DNA of 14,835 bases from an uncultured Collinsella sp. (GTDB lineage Bacteria > Actinomycetota > Coriobacteriia > Coriobacteriales > Coriobacteriaceae): positions 1 to 14,835 of the forward strand of contig UQUX01000038.1 of the NCBI GenBank assembly GCA_900544425.1, given 5' to 3'. Shown piece by piece: positions 6,319-14,509 of this stretch. Below the pieces are notes generated by a model. It was given only the letters and a program-made list of their open reading frames with translations. It did not search any database and had not been told where the DNA came from. Every line of letters begins with the position of its first letter. The first letter of the stretch is position 1. The position numbers and the translations under genes were made by a program.

Positions 6319-9318
6319 ATGAGCGACATCATGAGGCCGATCCCGTTTTCGCAGCTGATGAACTGGATCATCGAGGAGCACAAGACTCAGGGCGCCGTCT
6401 TTGGCGTGCGCAAGATGGTCACGACCAACCAGGAGGGCGCGCTTCCCATTTTTGACGAGCGCATCGAGACTCCGTTTGGCCCGGCCGCCGGTCCCAATAC
6501 GCAGCTTGCCCAGAACATCGTGGCCTCTTATGTGGCCGGTTCCCGCTTCTTTGAGCTTAAGACCGTTCAGGTTATGGACGGCGAGGAGCTCTCCAAGTGT
6601 GTGAACAAGCCCTGCATCGTGGCGCAGGACGAGTGCTACAACTGCGAGTGGTCGACCGAGCTCGAGGTTCCGCAGGCCTTTGCCGAGTACGTGAAGGCAT
6701 GGTTTGCCTGCCACCTGATCGCTCGCGAGTACGGCCTGGGCAGCCCGGACGGCTTTGTCTTCAACATGTCCGTGGGTTATGACCTGGAGGGCATCAAGAG
6801 CCCCAAGGTCGACGCCTACATCGAGGGCATGAAGGACGCCAGCGGCTCCGACGTCTGGAACGAGTGCCGCGCATGGGCGCTCGCCAACCTGGACAAGTTT
6901 GAGCATGTCGACGCCGCGTTCGTCGAGTCCATCCCGGCACGCGTCTCCAACTCCATCACCGAGTCTACCCTGCACGGCTGCCCGCCGGCCGAGATCGAGC
7001 GCATCGCGACCTATCTGATCACCGAGAAGGGCCTCAACACCTACATCAAGTGCAACCCCACACTGCTGGGCTATGAGTTTGCCCGTCAGCGTCTGAACGA
7101 GCTGGGCTTTGACTACATCGTCTTCGATGACACGCACTTCCGCGAGGACCTGCAGTGGGCCGATGCCGTGCCTATGTTCGAGCGCCTGATCGCCCTGTGC
7201 GCCGAGCGCGGCCTGGAGTTTGGCGTCAAGCTGACCAACACGTTCCCCGTCGACGTGACGAGGAACGAGCTGCCCTCTACCGAGATGTACATGTCCGGCC
7301 GTTCGCTGTTCTCGCTGACCATCGAGGCTGCCCGCCGCATTACCGAGCAGTTTGACGGCAAGCTGCGCATCAGCTACTCCGGCGGTGCCACGGTCTACAA
7401 CATCCGCGCCCTGTACGATGCCGGCATTTGGCCCGTCACCCTGGCGACCGACGTGCTCAAGCCCGGTGGCTACGAGCGCTTTAGTCAGATGGCCGGCGAA
7501 TTTGGCGATCTGGACGGCAAGCCGTTCGCGGGCGTCTCTCTCGAGGCTGTGACTGCGATCCAGGCTGACTCGCTCACCAACCCGCTCTACAAGAAGCCGC
7601 TGCGTCCGCTGCCCGACCGCAAGGTCGCCGGCAAGAGCCCGCTTTCCGACTGCTTTACCACGCCGTGCCGCACGAGCTGCCCCATCCAGCAGGATATTCC
7701 CGCCTACCTGGCGGCTGTTGACGAGGGCCGCTACGAGGACGCACTCAACATCATCATCGAGCGCAACGCCCTGCCGTTCATTACCGGCACCATCTGCCCG
7801 CATCCCTGCGGCCGTGCCTGCGAGCGTGCGTTCTACGAGCCCGAGGGCGCCCAGATCCGCGCCAGCAAGCTCAAGGCCGCCCGCGAGGCCATGACCGCCG
7901 TGCTGCCCAAGCTGCGCGCCCAGGCCATCGCCAACGACGGCGAGCGCAACGTTGCCGTTATCGGCGGCGGCCCGGCCGGCCTGGCGACGGCGTTCTTCCT
8001 GACGCGTGCCGGCGTGCCCGTCACCATCTTCGAGGCCCGCGATTCGCTCGGCGGCGTGGTCCGTCACGTGATCCCCGAGTTCCGTATCGCGAGCGACGAT
8101 ATCTCCCACGATGCCGAGCTCTGCTTGGCCTTTGGCGCCAAGGTGCGGCTCAACGCTCGCGTGGATTCCATCGACGAACTCAAGGCCCAGGGCTTTACCG
8201 ACGTGGTCGTGGCCACCGGTGCCTGGATGCCCGGCTCTGCAGGCTTGGGCGAGGGCGCCGAGCTCGACGTGCTGGAGTTCCTCGAGGCCGCCAAGAAGGG
8301 CGAGAAGCTCGAGCTGGGCGAGGACGTCGTCGTCATTGGCGCCGGCAACACCGCCATGGATGCGGCTCGCGTGGCCAAGCGCCTGGCCGGCGTGAAGAAC
8401 GTGCGCCTGGTGTATCGCCGCACCAAGAAGCAGATGCCCGCCGACGAGGAAGAGTTCGATCTTGCTCTTGCCGACGGCGTTGAGTTCTGCGAGCTGCTGG
8501 GGCCCAAGGCACTCAACGGCGCTGTGCTAACCTGCGACGTTATGGAGCTTGGCGAGCCGGATGCAAGCGGCCGTCGTAGCCCCGTCGCCACGGGCGAGAC
8601 CGTCGAGCTTTCCGCCACCACGGTGATCTGTGCCGTGGGCGAGGGCATCGATGCCAGCCTGTACGACGCCGCGGGTGTTGAGCACGACCGTCGCGGCCGT
8701 CTTGCCGCCACCTCCACCGGCGTCGAGGGCGTCTGGGCTGCGGGCGACTGCCGTCGCGGTCCTGCTACCGTGGTCGAGGCTATCGCCGACGCCGCCGAAG
8801 TCGCCCGTGCCATCGCCGGCGTGGACTTTAACAAGTACGCCGACCAGAATGCTCAGGCCGGTCGCGAGGATACCTGCTACGAGCGCAAGGGGTCGCTGTG
8901 CCGCGACAAGCGCAACTGCACCAAGACTCGCTGCCTGGGCTGCGGCTCGGTGTGCGAGGTCTGCTGCGACGTGTGCCCCAACCGCGCCAACGTGGCAATT
9001 AAGGTGCCGGGCCTGGCCAAGCATCAGGTCGTCCATGTCGACGGCATGTGCAACGAGTGCGGCAACTGCGCCGTGTTCTGCCCTTACCAGGAGGGTCGTC
9101 CCTACAAGGACAAGCTCACCCTGTTCTGGAGCGAGGAGGACATGGAGAACTCCGAGAACGAGGGCTTCCTGGCCGTGGACGAGGACCACTTTAAGGTTCG
9201 CGTCGCCGGCACGGTCCGCACCGTCTCGGTCGATGCCGTCAACACCGGTCTTCCCGAGGCCGTCCGCCTGACCATCAGGGCTGTGCGCGACAACTATTCG
9301 TACCTTCTTAAGAAATAG
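6319..9318 (+). CDS. ygfK: YgfK, Fe-S flavoprotein oxidoreductase (putative selenate reductase subunit)
   Basis: The protein has 999 residues (E. coli YgfK is about 1030) and starts at ATG 6319 with AGAGGAG just before it. Domains in order: a PreA/DHOD-like TIM barrel, residues ~1-430, with a likely flavin-phosphate loop around Gly355-Gly356 (SYSGGATVYNIRALYDAG). Then a GltD-type alpha-helical Fe-S domain with Cys445, 450, 454 and Cys493, 497, 501. Then an FAD-binding GGGPAG at 549-554 and an NAD(P)-binding GAGNTA at 674-679. Last is a C-terminal ferredoxin region with Cys872/875/879 and neighbours and a clean CxxCxxCxxxCP at 911-922. These are the parts of dihydropyrimidine dehydrogenase in a different order. 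It probably exchanges electrons between NAD(P)H and the ferredoxin/Mo hydroxylase next door, or reduces a purine product itself. The selenate label is historical. The ferredoxin gene follows after 11 bases. Confidence 0.95.
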   Translation: MSDIMRPIPFSQLMNWIIEEHKTQGAVFGVRKMVTTNQEGALPIFDERIETPFGPAAGPNTQLAQNIVASYVAGSRFFELKTVQVMDGEELSKCVNKPCIVAQDECYNCEWSTELEVPQAFAEYVKAWFACHLIAREYGLGSPDGFVFNMSVGYDLEGIKSPKVDAYIEGMKDASGSDVWNECRAWALANLDKFEHVDAAFVESIPARVSNSITESTLHGCPPAEIERIATYLITEKGLNTYIKCNPTLLGYEFARQRLNELGFDYIVFDDTHFREDLQWADAVPMFERLIALCAERGLEFGVKLTNTFPVDVTRNELPSTEMYMSGRSLFSLTIEAARRITEQFDGKLRISYSGGATVYNIRALYDAGIWPVTLATDVLKPGGYERFSQMAGEFGDLDGKPFAGVSLEAVTAIQADSLTNPLYKKPLRPLPDRKVAGKSPLSDCFTTPCRTSCPIQQDIPAYLAAVDEGRYEDALNIIIERNALPFITGTICPHPCGRACERAFYEPEGAQIRASKLKAAREAMTAVLPKLRAQAIANDGERNVAVIGGGPAGLATAFFLTRAGVPVTIFEARDSLGGVVRHVIPEFRIASDDISHDAELCLAFGAKVRLNARVDSIDELKAQGFTDVVVATGAWMPGSAGLGEGAELDVLEFLEAAKKGEKLELGEDVVVIGAGNTAMDAARVAKRLAGVKNVRLVYRRTKKQMPADEEEFDLALADGVEFCELLGPKALNGAVLTCDVMELGEPDASGRRSPVATGETVELSATTVICAVGEGIDASLYDAAGVEHDRRGRLAATSTGVEGVWAAGDCRRGPATVVEAIADAAEVARAIAGVDFNKYADQNAQAGREDTCYERKGSLCRDKRNCTKTRCLGCGSVCEVCCDVCPNRANVAIKVPGLAKHQVVHVDGMCNECGNCAVFCPYQEGRPYKDKLTLFWSEEDMENSENEGFLAVDEDHFKVRVAGTVRTVSVDAVNTGLPEAVRLTIRAVRDNYSYLLKK

Positions 9319-9329
9319 GCGAGTCTCTT

Positions 9330-9809
9330 ATGGCCAAATCCATTCAACATAACGTGGCCTACGTTGCCTGCGGAAGCGGTTGCGCCTTCGCAGGCGGCGA
9401 CGCCCACTGCAGCGAAGGCTGCATTGGCTGTGGCGCCTGCGTCACGGCCTGCCCCCACGGCGCCATTGCGCTGGTCGATGGCATCGCCCGCGTGGACCGC
9501 TCCAAGTGCACGGGCTGTGGCCTGTGCAGCATGGCGTGCCCGCAGCGCGTGATTGCCTTCGTTCCCGGCTACCAGAACATCCTGGTGCGCTGCAACAACA
9601 CCGATAAGGGCGCCATCGCCCGCAAGATCTGCGACACGAGCTGCATCGGTTGCGGCATGTGCGCCAAAAAGTGCCCTGCCGGCGCTATCCGCATCGAGGA
9701 CAACTGCGCCCATATCGACGGCGCGGACTGCCTGTCGTGCGGCATGTGCGCCGTCATCTGCCCGCATGGCGCCATCCACGACCGCACCGGCATCGCCGCC
9801 GGCGTGTAG
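9330..9809 (+). CDS. RnfB-like 4x[4Fe-4S] ferredoxin, internally duplicated
   Basis: This 159-residue soluble protein has four CxxCxxCxxxCP motifs, at Cys31-41, Cys60-70, Cys105-115 and Cys134-144, each expected to hold one [4Fe-4S] cluster. The second half (VRCNNTDKGAIARKICDTSC) is the ferredoxin signature of RnfB C-termini, without the RnfB membrane anchor or quinone-side domain. Ten cysteines of the first half recur 74 residues later, so it is two copies of one domain in tandem. It sits 11 bases after ygfK and 12 before xdh, which makes it the likely electron carrier between them. The ribosome site is weak (GGCGAG, 9318-9323), suggesting coupling to ygfK translation. Confidence 0.92.
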   Translation: MAKSIQHNVAYVACGSGCAFAGGDAHCSEGCIGCGACVTACPHGAIALVDGIARVDRSKCTGCGLCSMACPQRVIAFVPGYQNILVRCNNTDKGAIARKICDTSCIGCGMCAKKCPAGAIRIEDNCAHIDGADCLSCGMCAVICPHGAIHDRTGIAAGV

Positions 9810-9821
9810 AAGGGAATCACC

Positions 9822-12599
9822 ATGGCACAGGAATTCACTTTTACCGTTAACGGCGTCGAGCGCACGACGACCCAAAACAAACCGCTGCTGCGCTACCTGC
9901 GCGACGACCTGCACATTCACTCCGCCAAGGACGGCTGCTCCGAGGGTGCCTGCGGCACCTGCACCATCCACGTGGACGGCGCGGCCGTCAAGGCTTGCGT
10001 GCTGACCACCGCTCTTGCCGCCGGCCGCAACATCGTGACCGTCGAGGGCCTGCCCGAGGACGTGCGCGAGGCCTTTGTATACGCCTTTGGCGCCGTGGGC
10101 GCCGTACAGTGCGGGTTTTGCATCCCCGGCATGGTCATGGCGGGTGCAGCGCTCATCGCCGAGGACCCCGAGCCCACCGAGGAGCAGATCAAGTACGCCA
10201 TCCGCGGCAACGTCTGCCGCTGCACCGGCTACAAGAAGATTATCGAGGGCATTTCGCTGGCAGCTGCGGTGCTCCGCGGCGAAAAGCAGATTGACGAGGA
10301 CTTGGAGCGCGGCGACGACTACGGCGTGGGCAAGCGCGCCTTCCGTATTGACGTGCGCAAGAAGGTGCTCGGTGAGGGCAAGTATCCCGACGACATCGAC
10401 GAGCTTGATCAGCCGGGCCTGACCTATGCCAGCGCCGTGCGCTCCAAGTATCCGCGCGCCCGCGTGCTCTCCATCGACACCTCCAAGGCCGAGGCCCTGC
10501 CCGGCGTGGTGGGCATCCTGCGCGCCGAGGACGTGCCGGTCAACCAGGTCGGCCACCTTATCCAGGACTGGGATGTCATGATCGCCCAGGGCGATATCAC
10601 CCGCTGCGTGGGCGATGCCATCGTGCTGGTGGTTGCCGAGGACGAGGCGACGCTCGAGAAGGCCAAGAAGCTCGTAAAGATTGACTACGAGCCGCTGGAG
10701 CCCGTGCGCAACATCGCCGAGGCCAGGGCTGCCGACGCCCCGCGCCTGCACGACAGCTTCTTTGCCTTTGGCAACACGGTGGAGCTCAAGGACAACGTGT
10801 GCCAGAGCCGTCACGTGACGCGCGGCGACGCCGCCAAGGCGCTGGCAGAGAGCGCGTTTACCGTGACACAGCGCTTTACCACGCCCTTTACCGAGCATGC
10901 CTTCTTGGAGCCCGAGTGCGCCGTGGGCTTCCCGTACAAGAACGGCGTCAAGGTGCAGTCGACCGACCAGGGCGCCTACGATACGCGAAAAGAGTGCGCC
11001 CACATGTTTGGCTGGGACAACGAGCCCGAGCGTGTGGTTGTAGAGACCATGCTCGTGGGTGGCGGCTTTGGCGGCAAGGAGGACGTGTCCATTCAGCATC
11101 TGGCCGCGCTCGCTGCCTATAAGTTCCAGCGTCCTGTGAAGTGCAAGCTCACGCGTGCTGAGTCGCTTGCTTTTCATCCCAAGCGTCATGCCATGGACGG
11201 CACCTTTACGCTGGGTTGCGACGCCGAGGGCAACTTTACCGGCCTGGATTGCGAGATCAACTTTGACACCGGCGCCTACGCGTCGCTGTGCGGCCCGGTG
11301 CTCGAGCGCGCCTGTACGCATGCCGTCGGTCCCTACAAGTACCAGAACACCGACATTCGCGGTTTTGGCTACTACACCAACAACCCGCCCGCCGGTGCGT
11401 ACCGAGGCTTTGGTGTTTGCCAGTCCGAGTTTGCGCTTGAGAGCCTAATCGACCTGCTGGCAGAGAAGGTCGGCCTGGATCCGTGGGAGATTCGCTACCG
11501 TAATGCCATCGAGCCGGGCGAGGTTTTGCCCAACGGCCAGATTGCCGACTGCTCCACGGCGCTTAAGGAGACGCTGCTCGAGGTCAAGGATGCCTACTAC
11601 GCACATCCCGGCCACGCCGGCATTGCCTGCGCCATGAAGAACGCCGGTGTGGGCGTGGGCCTGCCCGATGCCGGCCGCTGCAAGATTCGCGTTGAGAACG
11701 GCGTGGCTGTGGTCTATGCCGCCACGTCCGACATCGGCCAGGGCTGCAACACCGTCTTTTTGCAGGACGTTGCCGAGGCCTGCGGTCTGCCGCTGAGCTG
11801 CATTGCCAACGGCGAGTGCTCCACCGAGAACGCTCCCGACTCCGGTACCACGTCTGGCTCACGTCAGACGGTCGTGACCGGCGAGGCCGTGCGCGGCGCC
11901 GCCTTCCTGCTGCGCGACGCCATGCTTGACATCGAGGCCGGCAAGCCCGCACCCGATACTCCCGTGAGCGCGCATGGCGACGGCGTCAAGATCGAGTACG
12001 ACGACGGTCGCGCCTACCAGCTACGCACGCAGGAGCTCGTCGCCGGCCAGGGTATGCATCCTCAGGATCCCGCGGCCGCCATCAAGGCGCTCGAGGGCTG
12101 TGAGTTTAGCTATGTGTACCTGGAGCCGACCGACAAACTGGGCGCCGACGTTCCCAATCCCAAGAGCCACATCTGCTACGGCTTTGCCACGCATGTGGTC
12201 ATTCTGGATGATGACGGTCGCGTGAGCGAGGTCTATGCCGCGCACGATTCCGGCAAGGTGGTCAACCCCATCTCCATCCAGGGTCAGATCGAAGGCGGCG
12301 TGCTCATGGGCATGGGCTACGCGCTTACCGAGGATTGGCCGCTCAAGGATTGCGTGCCCCAGGCAAGGTACGGTACGCTCGGGCTTTTCCGTGCGCCCGA
12401 GATTCCGGATATCCACGCCATCTACGTGGAGAAGGACGAGCTGCTGCCCGTGGCATATGGCGGCAAGGGCATTGGCGAGATCGCAACGATCCCCACGGCG
12501 CCCGCCGTGCAGAACGCCTATCGCGCATTCGACGGCAAGCTGCGTCCGGATCTGCCCATGGTGGATACGCCGTACAGCCGCGCCCGTCACCGTGGGTAG
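9822..12599 (+). CDS. xdh: Fused [2Fe-2S]/molybdopterin xanthine dehydrogenase, selenium-dependent type
   Basis: This 925-residue protein starts at ATG 9822 with AAGGGA just upstream. Residues 1-~160 are the two-domain [2Fe-2S] module: Cys39, 44, 47, 59 (plant-type) and Cys97, 100, 132, 134 (CGFC...CRCTG). The remainder is the Mo-hydroxylase: GGGFGGKED at 413-421, AYRGFG at 526-531, GQG at 639-641, and the end motif GGKGIGEIATIPTAPA whose Glu886 matches the catalytic base of xanthine dehydrogenases. There is no FAD domain, as in the E. coli XdhD and Se-dependent XDH families, so a partner must take the electrons. The neighbouring ferredoxin and YgfK fit that role. The family uses Mo-bis-oxo/sulfido or labile selenium chemistry at the cofactor. 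No in-frame TGA or selenocysteine is needed. The direction in vivo (xanthine to urate, or the reverse) cannot be told. XdhD, a putative selenate reductase Mo subunit, is the alternative name. Confidence 0.93.
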   Translation: MAQEFTFTVNGVERTTTQNKPLLRYLRDDLHIHSAKDGCSEGACGTCTIHVDGAAVKACVLTTALAAGRNIVTVEGLPEDVREAFVYAFGAVGAVQCGFCIPGMVMAGAALIAEDPEPTEEQIKYAIRGNVCRCTGYKKIIEGISLAAAVLRGEKQIDEDLERGDDYGVGKRAFRIDVRKKVLGEGKYPDDIDELDQPGLTYASAVRSKYPRARVLSIDTSKAEALPGVVGILRAEDVPVNQVGHLIQDWDVMIAQGDITRCVGDAIVLVVAEDEATLEKAKKLVKIDYEPLEPVRNIAEARAADAPRLHDSFFAFGNTVELKDNVCQSRHVTRGDAAKALAESAFTVTQRFTTPFTEHAFLEPECAVGFPYKNGVKVQSTDQGAYDTRKECAHMFGWDNEPERVVVETMLVGGGFGGKEDVSIQHLAALAAYKFQRPVKCKLTRAESLAFHPKRHAMDGTFTLGCDAEGNFTGLDCEINFDTGAYASLCGPVLERACTHAVGPYKYQNTDIRGFGYYTNNPPAGAYRGFGVCQSEFALESLIDLLAEKVGLDPWEIRYRNAIEPGEVLPNGQIADCSTALKETLLEVKDAYYAHPGHAGIACAMKNAGVGVGLPDAGRCKIRVENGVAVVYAATSDIGQGCNTVFLQDVAEACGLPLSCIANGECSTENAPDSGTTSGSRQTVVTGEAVRGAAFLLRDAMLDIEAGKPAPDTPVSAHGDGVKIEYDDGRAYQLRTQELVAGQGMHPQDPAAAIKALEGCEFSYVYLEPTDKLGADVPNPKSHICYGFATHVVILDDDGRVSEVYAAHDSGKVVNPISIQGQIEGGVLMGMGYALTEDWPLKDCVPQARYGTLGLFRAPEIPDIHAIYVEKDELLPVAYGGKGIGEIATIPTAPAVQNAYRAFDGKLRPDLPMVDTPYSRARHRG

Positions 12600-12662
12600 G
12601 GCGCAGACGGCATTGCTGATGGGCTGTTCGCGCACAACACCAACTGTATATGCTGCACCTTT

Positions 12663-12694
12663 GGCCCCGGCTCCATCGCGAGCCGGGGCCTTTT
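12663..12694 (+). terminator. Intrinsic terminator of the purine operon
   Basis: GGCCCCGGCTC at 12663-12673 and GAGCCGGGGCC at 12680-12690 make a perfect 11-bp stem with a six-base loop, then TTTTGTTT. It lies 64 bases past the xdh stop. Confidence 0.95.
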
Positions 12695-12700
12695 GTTTGG

Positions 12701-12807
12701 AGCGGAAACTGTGTTCCGGATTCAAGCCTCAGAATGGGATGAACGGATGGCATGTTTGGCGGAAACTACGGCCCAGTTTTTGGCTCCAGAACGGGATGCA
12801 TTTTCCG
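12701..12807. repeat. Imperfect tandem repeat with 57-base period
   Basis: GGAAACT at 12704 and AGAATGGGATG at 12731 recur as GGAAACT at 12761 and AGAACGGGATG at 12788, in both copies 27 bases apart, giving a 57-base period over about 45 bases per unit. Each copy can fold, by CGGAAA with TTCCG or TTTCCG. No reading frame is preserved. It looks like an intergenic repeat family member present in two copies. Confidence 0.65.
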
Positions 12808-12864
12808 GAACGGTCCACGTGCGGTGGTGTACCGCCCCTTTCGTGTGCGCCGCTTGTCGAATTA

Positions 12865-12914
12865 CGTTATAGCTAGCTATATTATAGGAAGGTATAATAT
12901 AGCTAGCTATAACG
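12865..12914. repeat. Perfect 22-bp inverted repeat with nested palindromes, upstream of ATPase gene
   Basis: The arms 12865-12886 and 12893-12914 are exact reverse complements around the six-base spacer GGAAGG. Each arm contains the 14-base palindrome TATAGCTAGCTATA (12868-12881 and 12898-12911), giving two identical sites 30 bases apart. TATAAT occurs on each strand at the inner ends (12893-12898 plus, 12881-12886 minus), so a promoter with overlapping operators is likely. The ATPase ATG is 19 bases downstream. Confidence 0.85.
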
Positions 12915-12932
12915 CAAAGGAAGGATGGCCCT

Positions 12933-14324
12933 ATGTTTATCGGAAGAACAGTGGAAATGTCCGAGCTCAATCGACTGTATGGCACGGGCTCCTTTGAGAT
13001 GCCTGTGATTTACGGCCGCCGTCGCGTGGGCAAAACGCGTCTTATCACAGAGTTTATCCAAGGCAAGAAGGCTATTTACTTTCAAGCTCGTCGTACCAAT
13101 GCAGAGGCAAACCTGCATGGCTTTAGCCAGGCGATACTTGCGGGCTCCGTTGGTGTTGCTGGCGTGTCGTTTCGTAGTTTTGACGAGGCGTTCGATGCGT
13201 TGGCTACCATGGCTCGCACGGAACGTTTGATTGTCGTGATCGACGAGTATCCTTATCTCGCCCAATCGAATCCCGAGATCAGCTCGTTGCTGCAAGACAA
13301 GATCGATCACTTGTACAAAGAGACCAAGCTTATGCTTATCCTGTGCGGGTCGTCGCTTTCGTTTATGGAAGAGCAGGTGTTGGGCTACGAGAGTCCGCTA
13401 TACGGTAGGCGTACGGCCCAGTTTAAGATCATGCCGCTCGATTTTATGACGACCCTCGGCCTGTGGCAGAGCATGGGTCGCGAAGACGCTGCAGTTTGCT
13501 ATGGCATGACGGGTGGCGTTCCTGCATATATCGAGAAAGTCGATCCTGCCGCACCGCTCAAGGACAACATCAAACGTCTTTTTCTTACTCCTACGGGCTA
13601 TCTCTTTGAGGAGCCGAGTAACCTGCTATTGCAGGAGTGCCGCAATCCCGAGCAATATGATGCGATCGTGCAAGCAATTGCTCAGGGGCGCTCGAAGATC
13701 TCGGAGATTGCGAGCTCTACGGGAATCCCTGCGAGCAACGTAAAGAGCTATGTGGATAAGCTGGCGTCGCTTGGGATTGTCGAGCGCGAGCTGCCCCTAA
13801 ACGAGACGAGTAATAAGCGAGCCGTGTATCTGCTGAGCGATCAGATGTTTAGGTTCTGGTACAAGTTTGTTCCGCAGAACATCGGGCTGATTCAAAACGA
13901 TATGGCCGAGATGGCGTATAAGCGCATTGAGCCACACGTATCGGATTACATGGGTACGGTCTTTGAGCTTATATGCAGACAATACGTGTACGAACTCGCG
14001 CGCGCGGGCCAGCTCGATGTGGTTCCGGCGAGCGTCGGGCGCTGGTGGGGGACGGATAATCGCACGCATACGCAGGAAGAAATCGACTTGATTGTTGACG
14101 ATGGCGAGAGCACCGCTCTGTTTGCGGAGTGCAAATGGCGCAATGAACCGGTGGGCGAAGACGTGCTGCAAAAGCTCGTGCATCGAAGCGAGCTCTTTAG
14201 GCGGCAGCACAAAAGCTATGCGATCTTCTCGAAGCGAGGCTTTACGCAAGGATGTCAGGAAGCTGCGGCGAGCAGGGGAGATGCCAAGCTGATTTCGTTT
14301 GCCGAGATGTGCGAGCGGAGATAA
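12933..14324 (+). CDS. AAA ATPase of archaeal-ATPase/DUF234 type with PD-(D/E)XK-like C-terminus
   Basis: The protein has 463 residues, from ATG 12933 with AAGGAAGG at 12917-12924. The N-terminal P-loop ATPase has Walker A GRRRVGKT at 28-35 and Walker B LIVVIDEYPYL with Asp104-Glu105, then LILCGSS as a sensor strand. The middle (ISEIASSTGIPASNVKSYVDKLASLGIV) is a winged-helix-like segment. The C-terminus has EEIDLIVDD followed by ALFAECKW, that is Asp385 with Glu399-x-Lys401, the D...ExK pattern of PD-(D/E)XK nucleases as found in DUF234 proteins. The cellular role of the family is not established. Composition is visibly less GC-rich than the purine genes, which hints at acquisition by transfer. 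It has its own promoter/operator palindrome and lies downstream of a terminator, so it is independent of the purine operon. Confidence 0.9.
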   Translation: MFIGRTVEMSELNRLYGTGSFEMPVIYGRRRVGKTRLITEFIQGKKAIYFQARRTNAEANLHGFSQAILAGSVGVAGVSFRSFDEAFDALATMARTERLIVVIDEYPYLAQSNPEISSLLQDKIDHLYKETKLMLILCGSSLSFMEEQVLGYESPLYGRRTAQFKIMPLDFMTTLGLWQSMGREDAAVCYGMTGGVPAYIEKVDPAAPLKDNIKRLFLTPTGYLFEEPSNLLLQECRNPEQYDAIVQAIAQGRSKISEIASSTGIPASNVKSYVDKLASLGIVERELPLNETSNKRAVYLLSDQMFRFWYKFVPQNIGLIQNDMAEMAYKRIEPHVSDYMGTVFELICRQYVYELARAGQLDVVPASVGRWWGTDNRTHTQEEIDLIVDDGESTALFAECKWRNEPVGEDVLQKLVHRSELFRRQHKSYAIFSKRGFTQGCQEAAASRGDAKLISFAEMCERR

Positions 14325-14375
14325 CCAAGCACGCTCTGATGTGATGCTCGGAATGGGTCGCGCTAAGGATGCCAA

Positions 14376-14490
14376 GCGTAAAACCTTCAATGAAAATGGC
14401 GTAAAAACTACATCTGTCATGGCGTAAAAACTACATTGAAAGTAGCGTAAAATCAGCATTGAGAATGGCGTAATTTCGCATATCGCGTGA
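14376..14490. repeat. Five tandem 23-bp repeats upstream of an ATPase gene
   Basis: Units begin with GCGTAA at 14376, 14399, 14422, 14445 and 14468, an exact 23-base step. The best conserved part is GCGTAAAA(A)CTACAT, strongest in units 2 and 3 and fading in unit 5. The period is not a multiple of three and no frame crosses it, so it is not coding. It lies directly before the ribosome site of the next gene, suggesting operators or iterons. Confidence 0.85.
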
Positions 14491-14509
14491 TAGAGAGGGA
14501 CGGCCGTCT

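Noticed and set aside
6166..8109. A 647-residue minus-strand open frame
   Set aside because: It is antisense to ygfK, whose own domains and motifs are unmistakable; low-complexity composition and no ribosome site or homology cue.
9294..11321. A 675-residue minus-strand open frame
   Set aside because: It is antisense to the ferredoxin and xdh genes and looks like the same codon-bias shadow.
9822..12599. Selenocysteine codon or SECIS element in xdh
   Set aside because: The frame is open with no internal TGA. The selenium in this family is a labile cofactor atom rather than selenocysteine.
14376..14490. CRISPR array
   Set aside because: Units are contiguous 23-mers with graded similarity, with no constant repeat separated by unique spacers, and no cas genes are in view.
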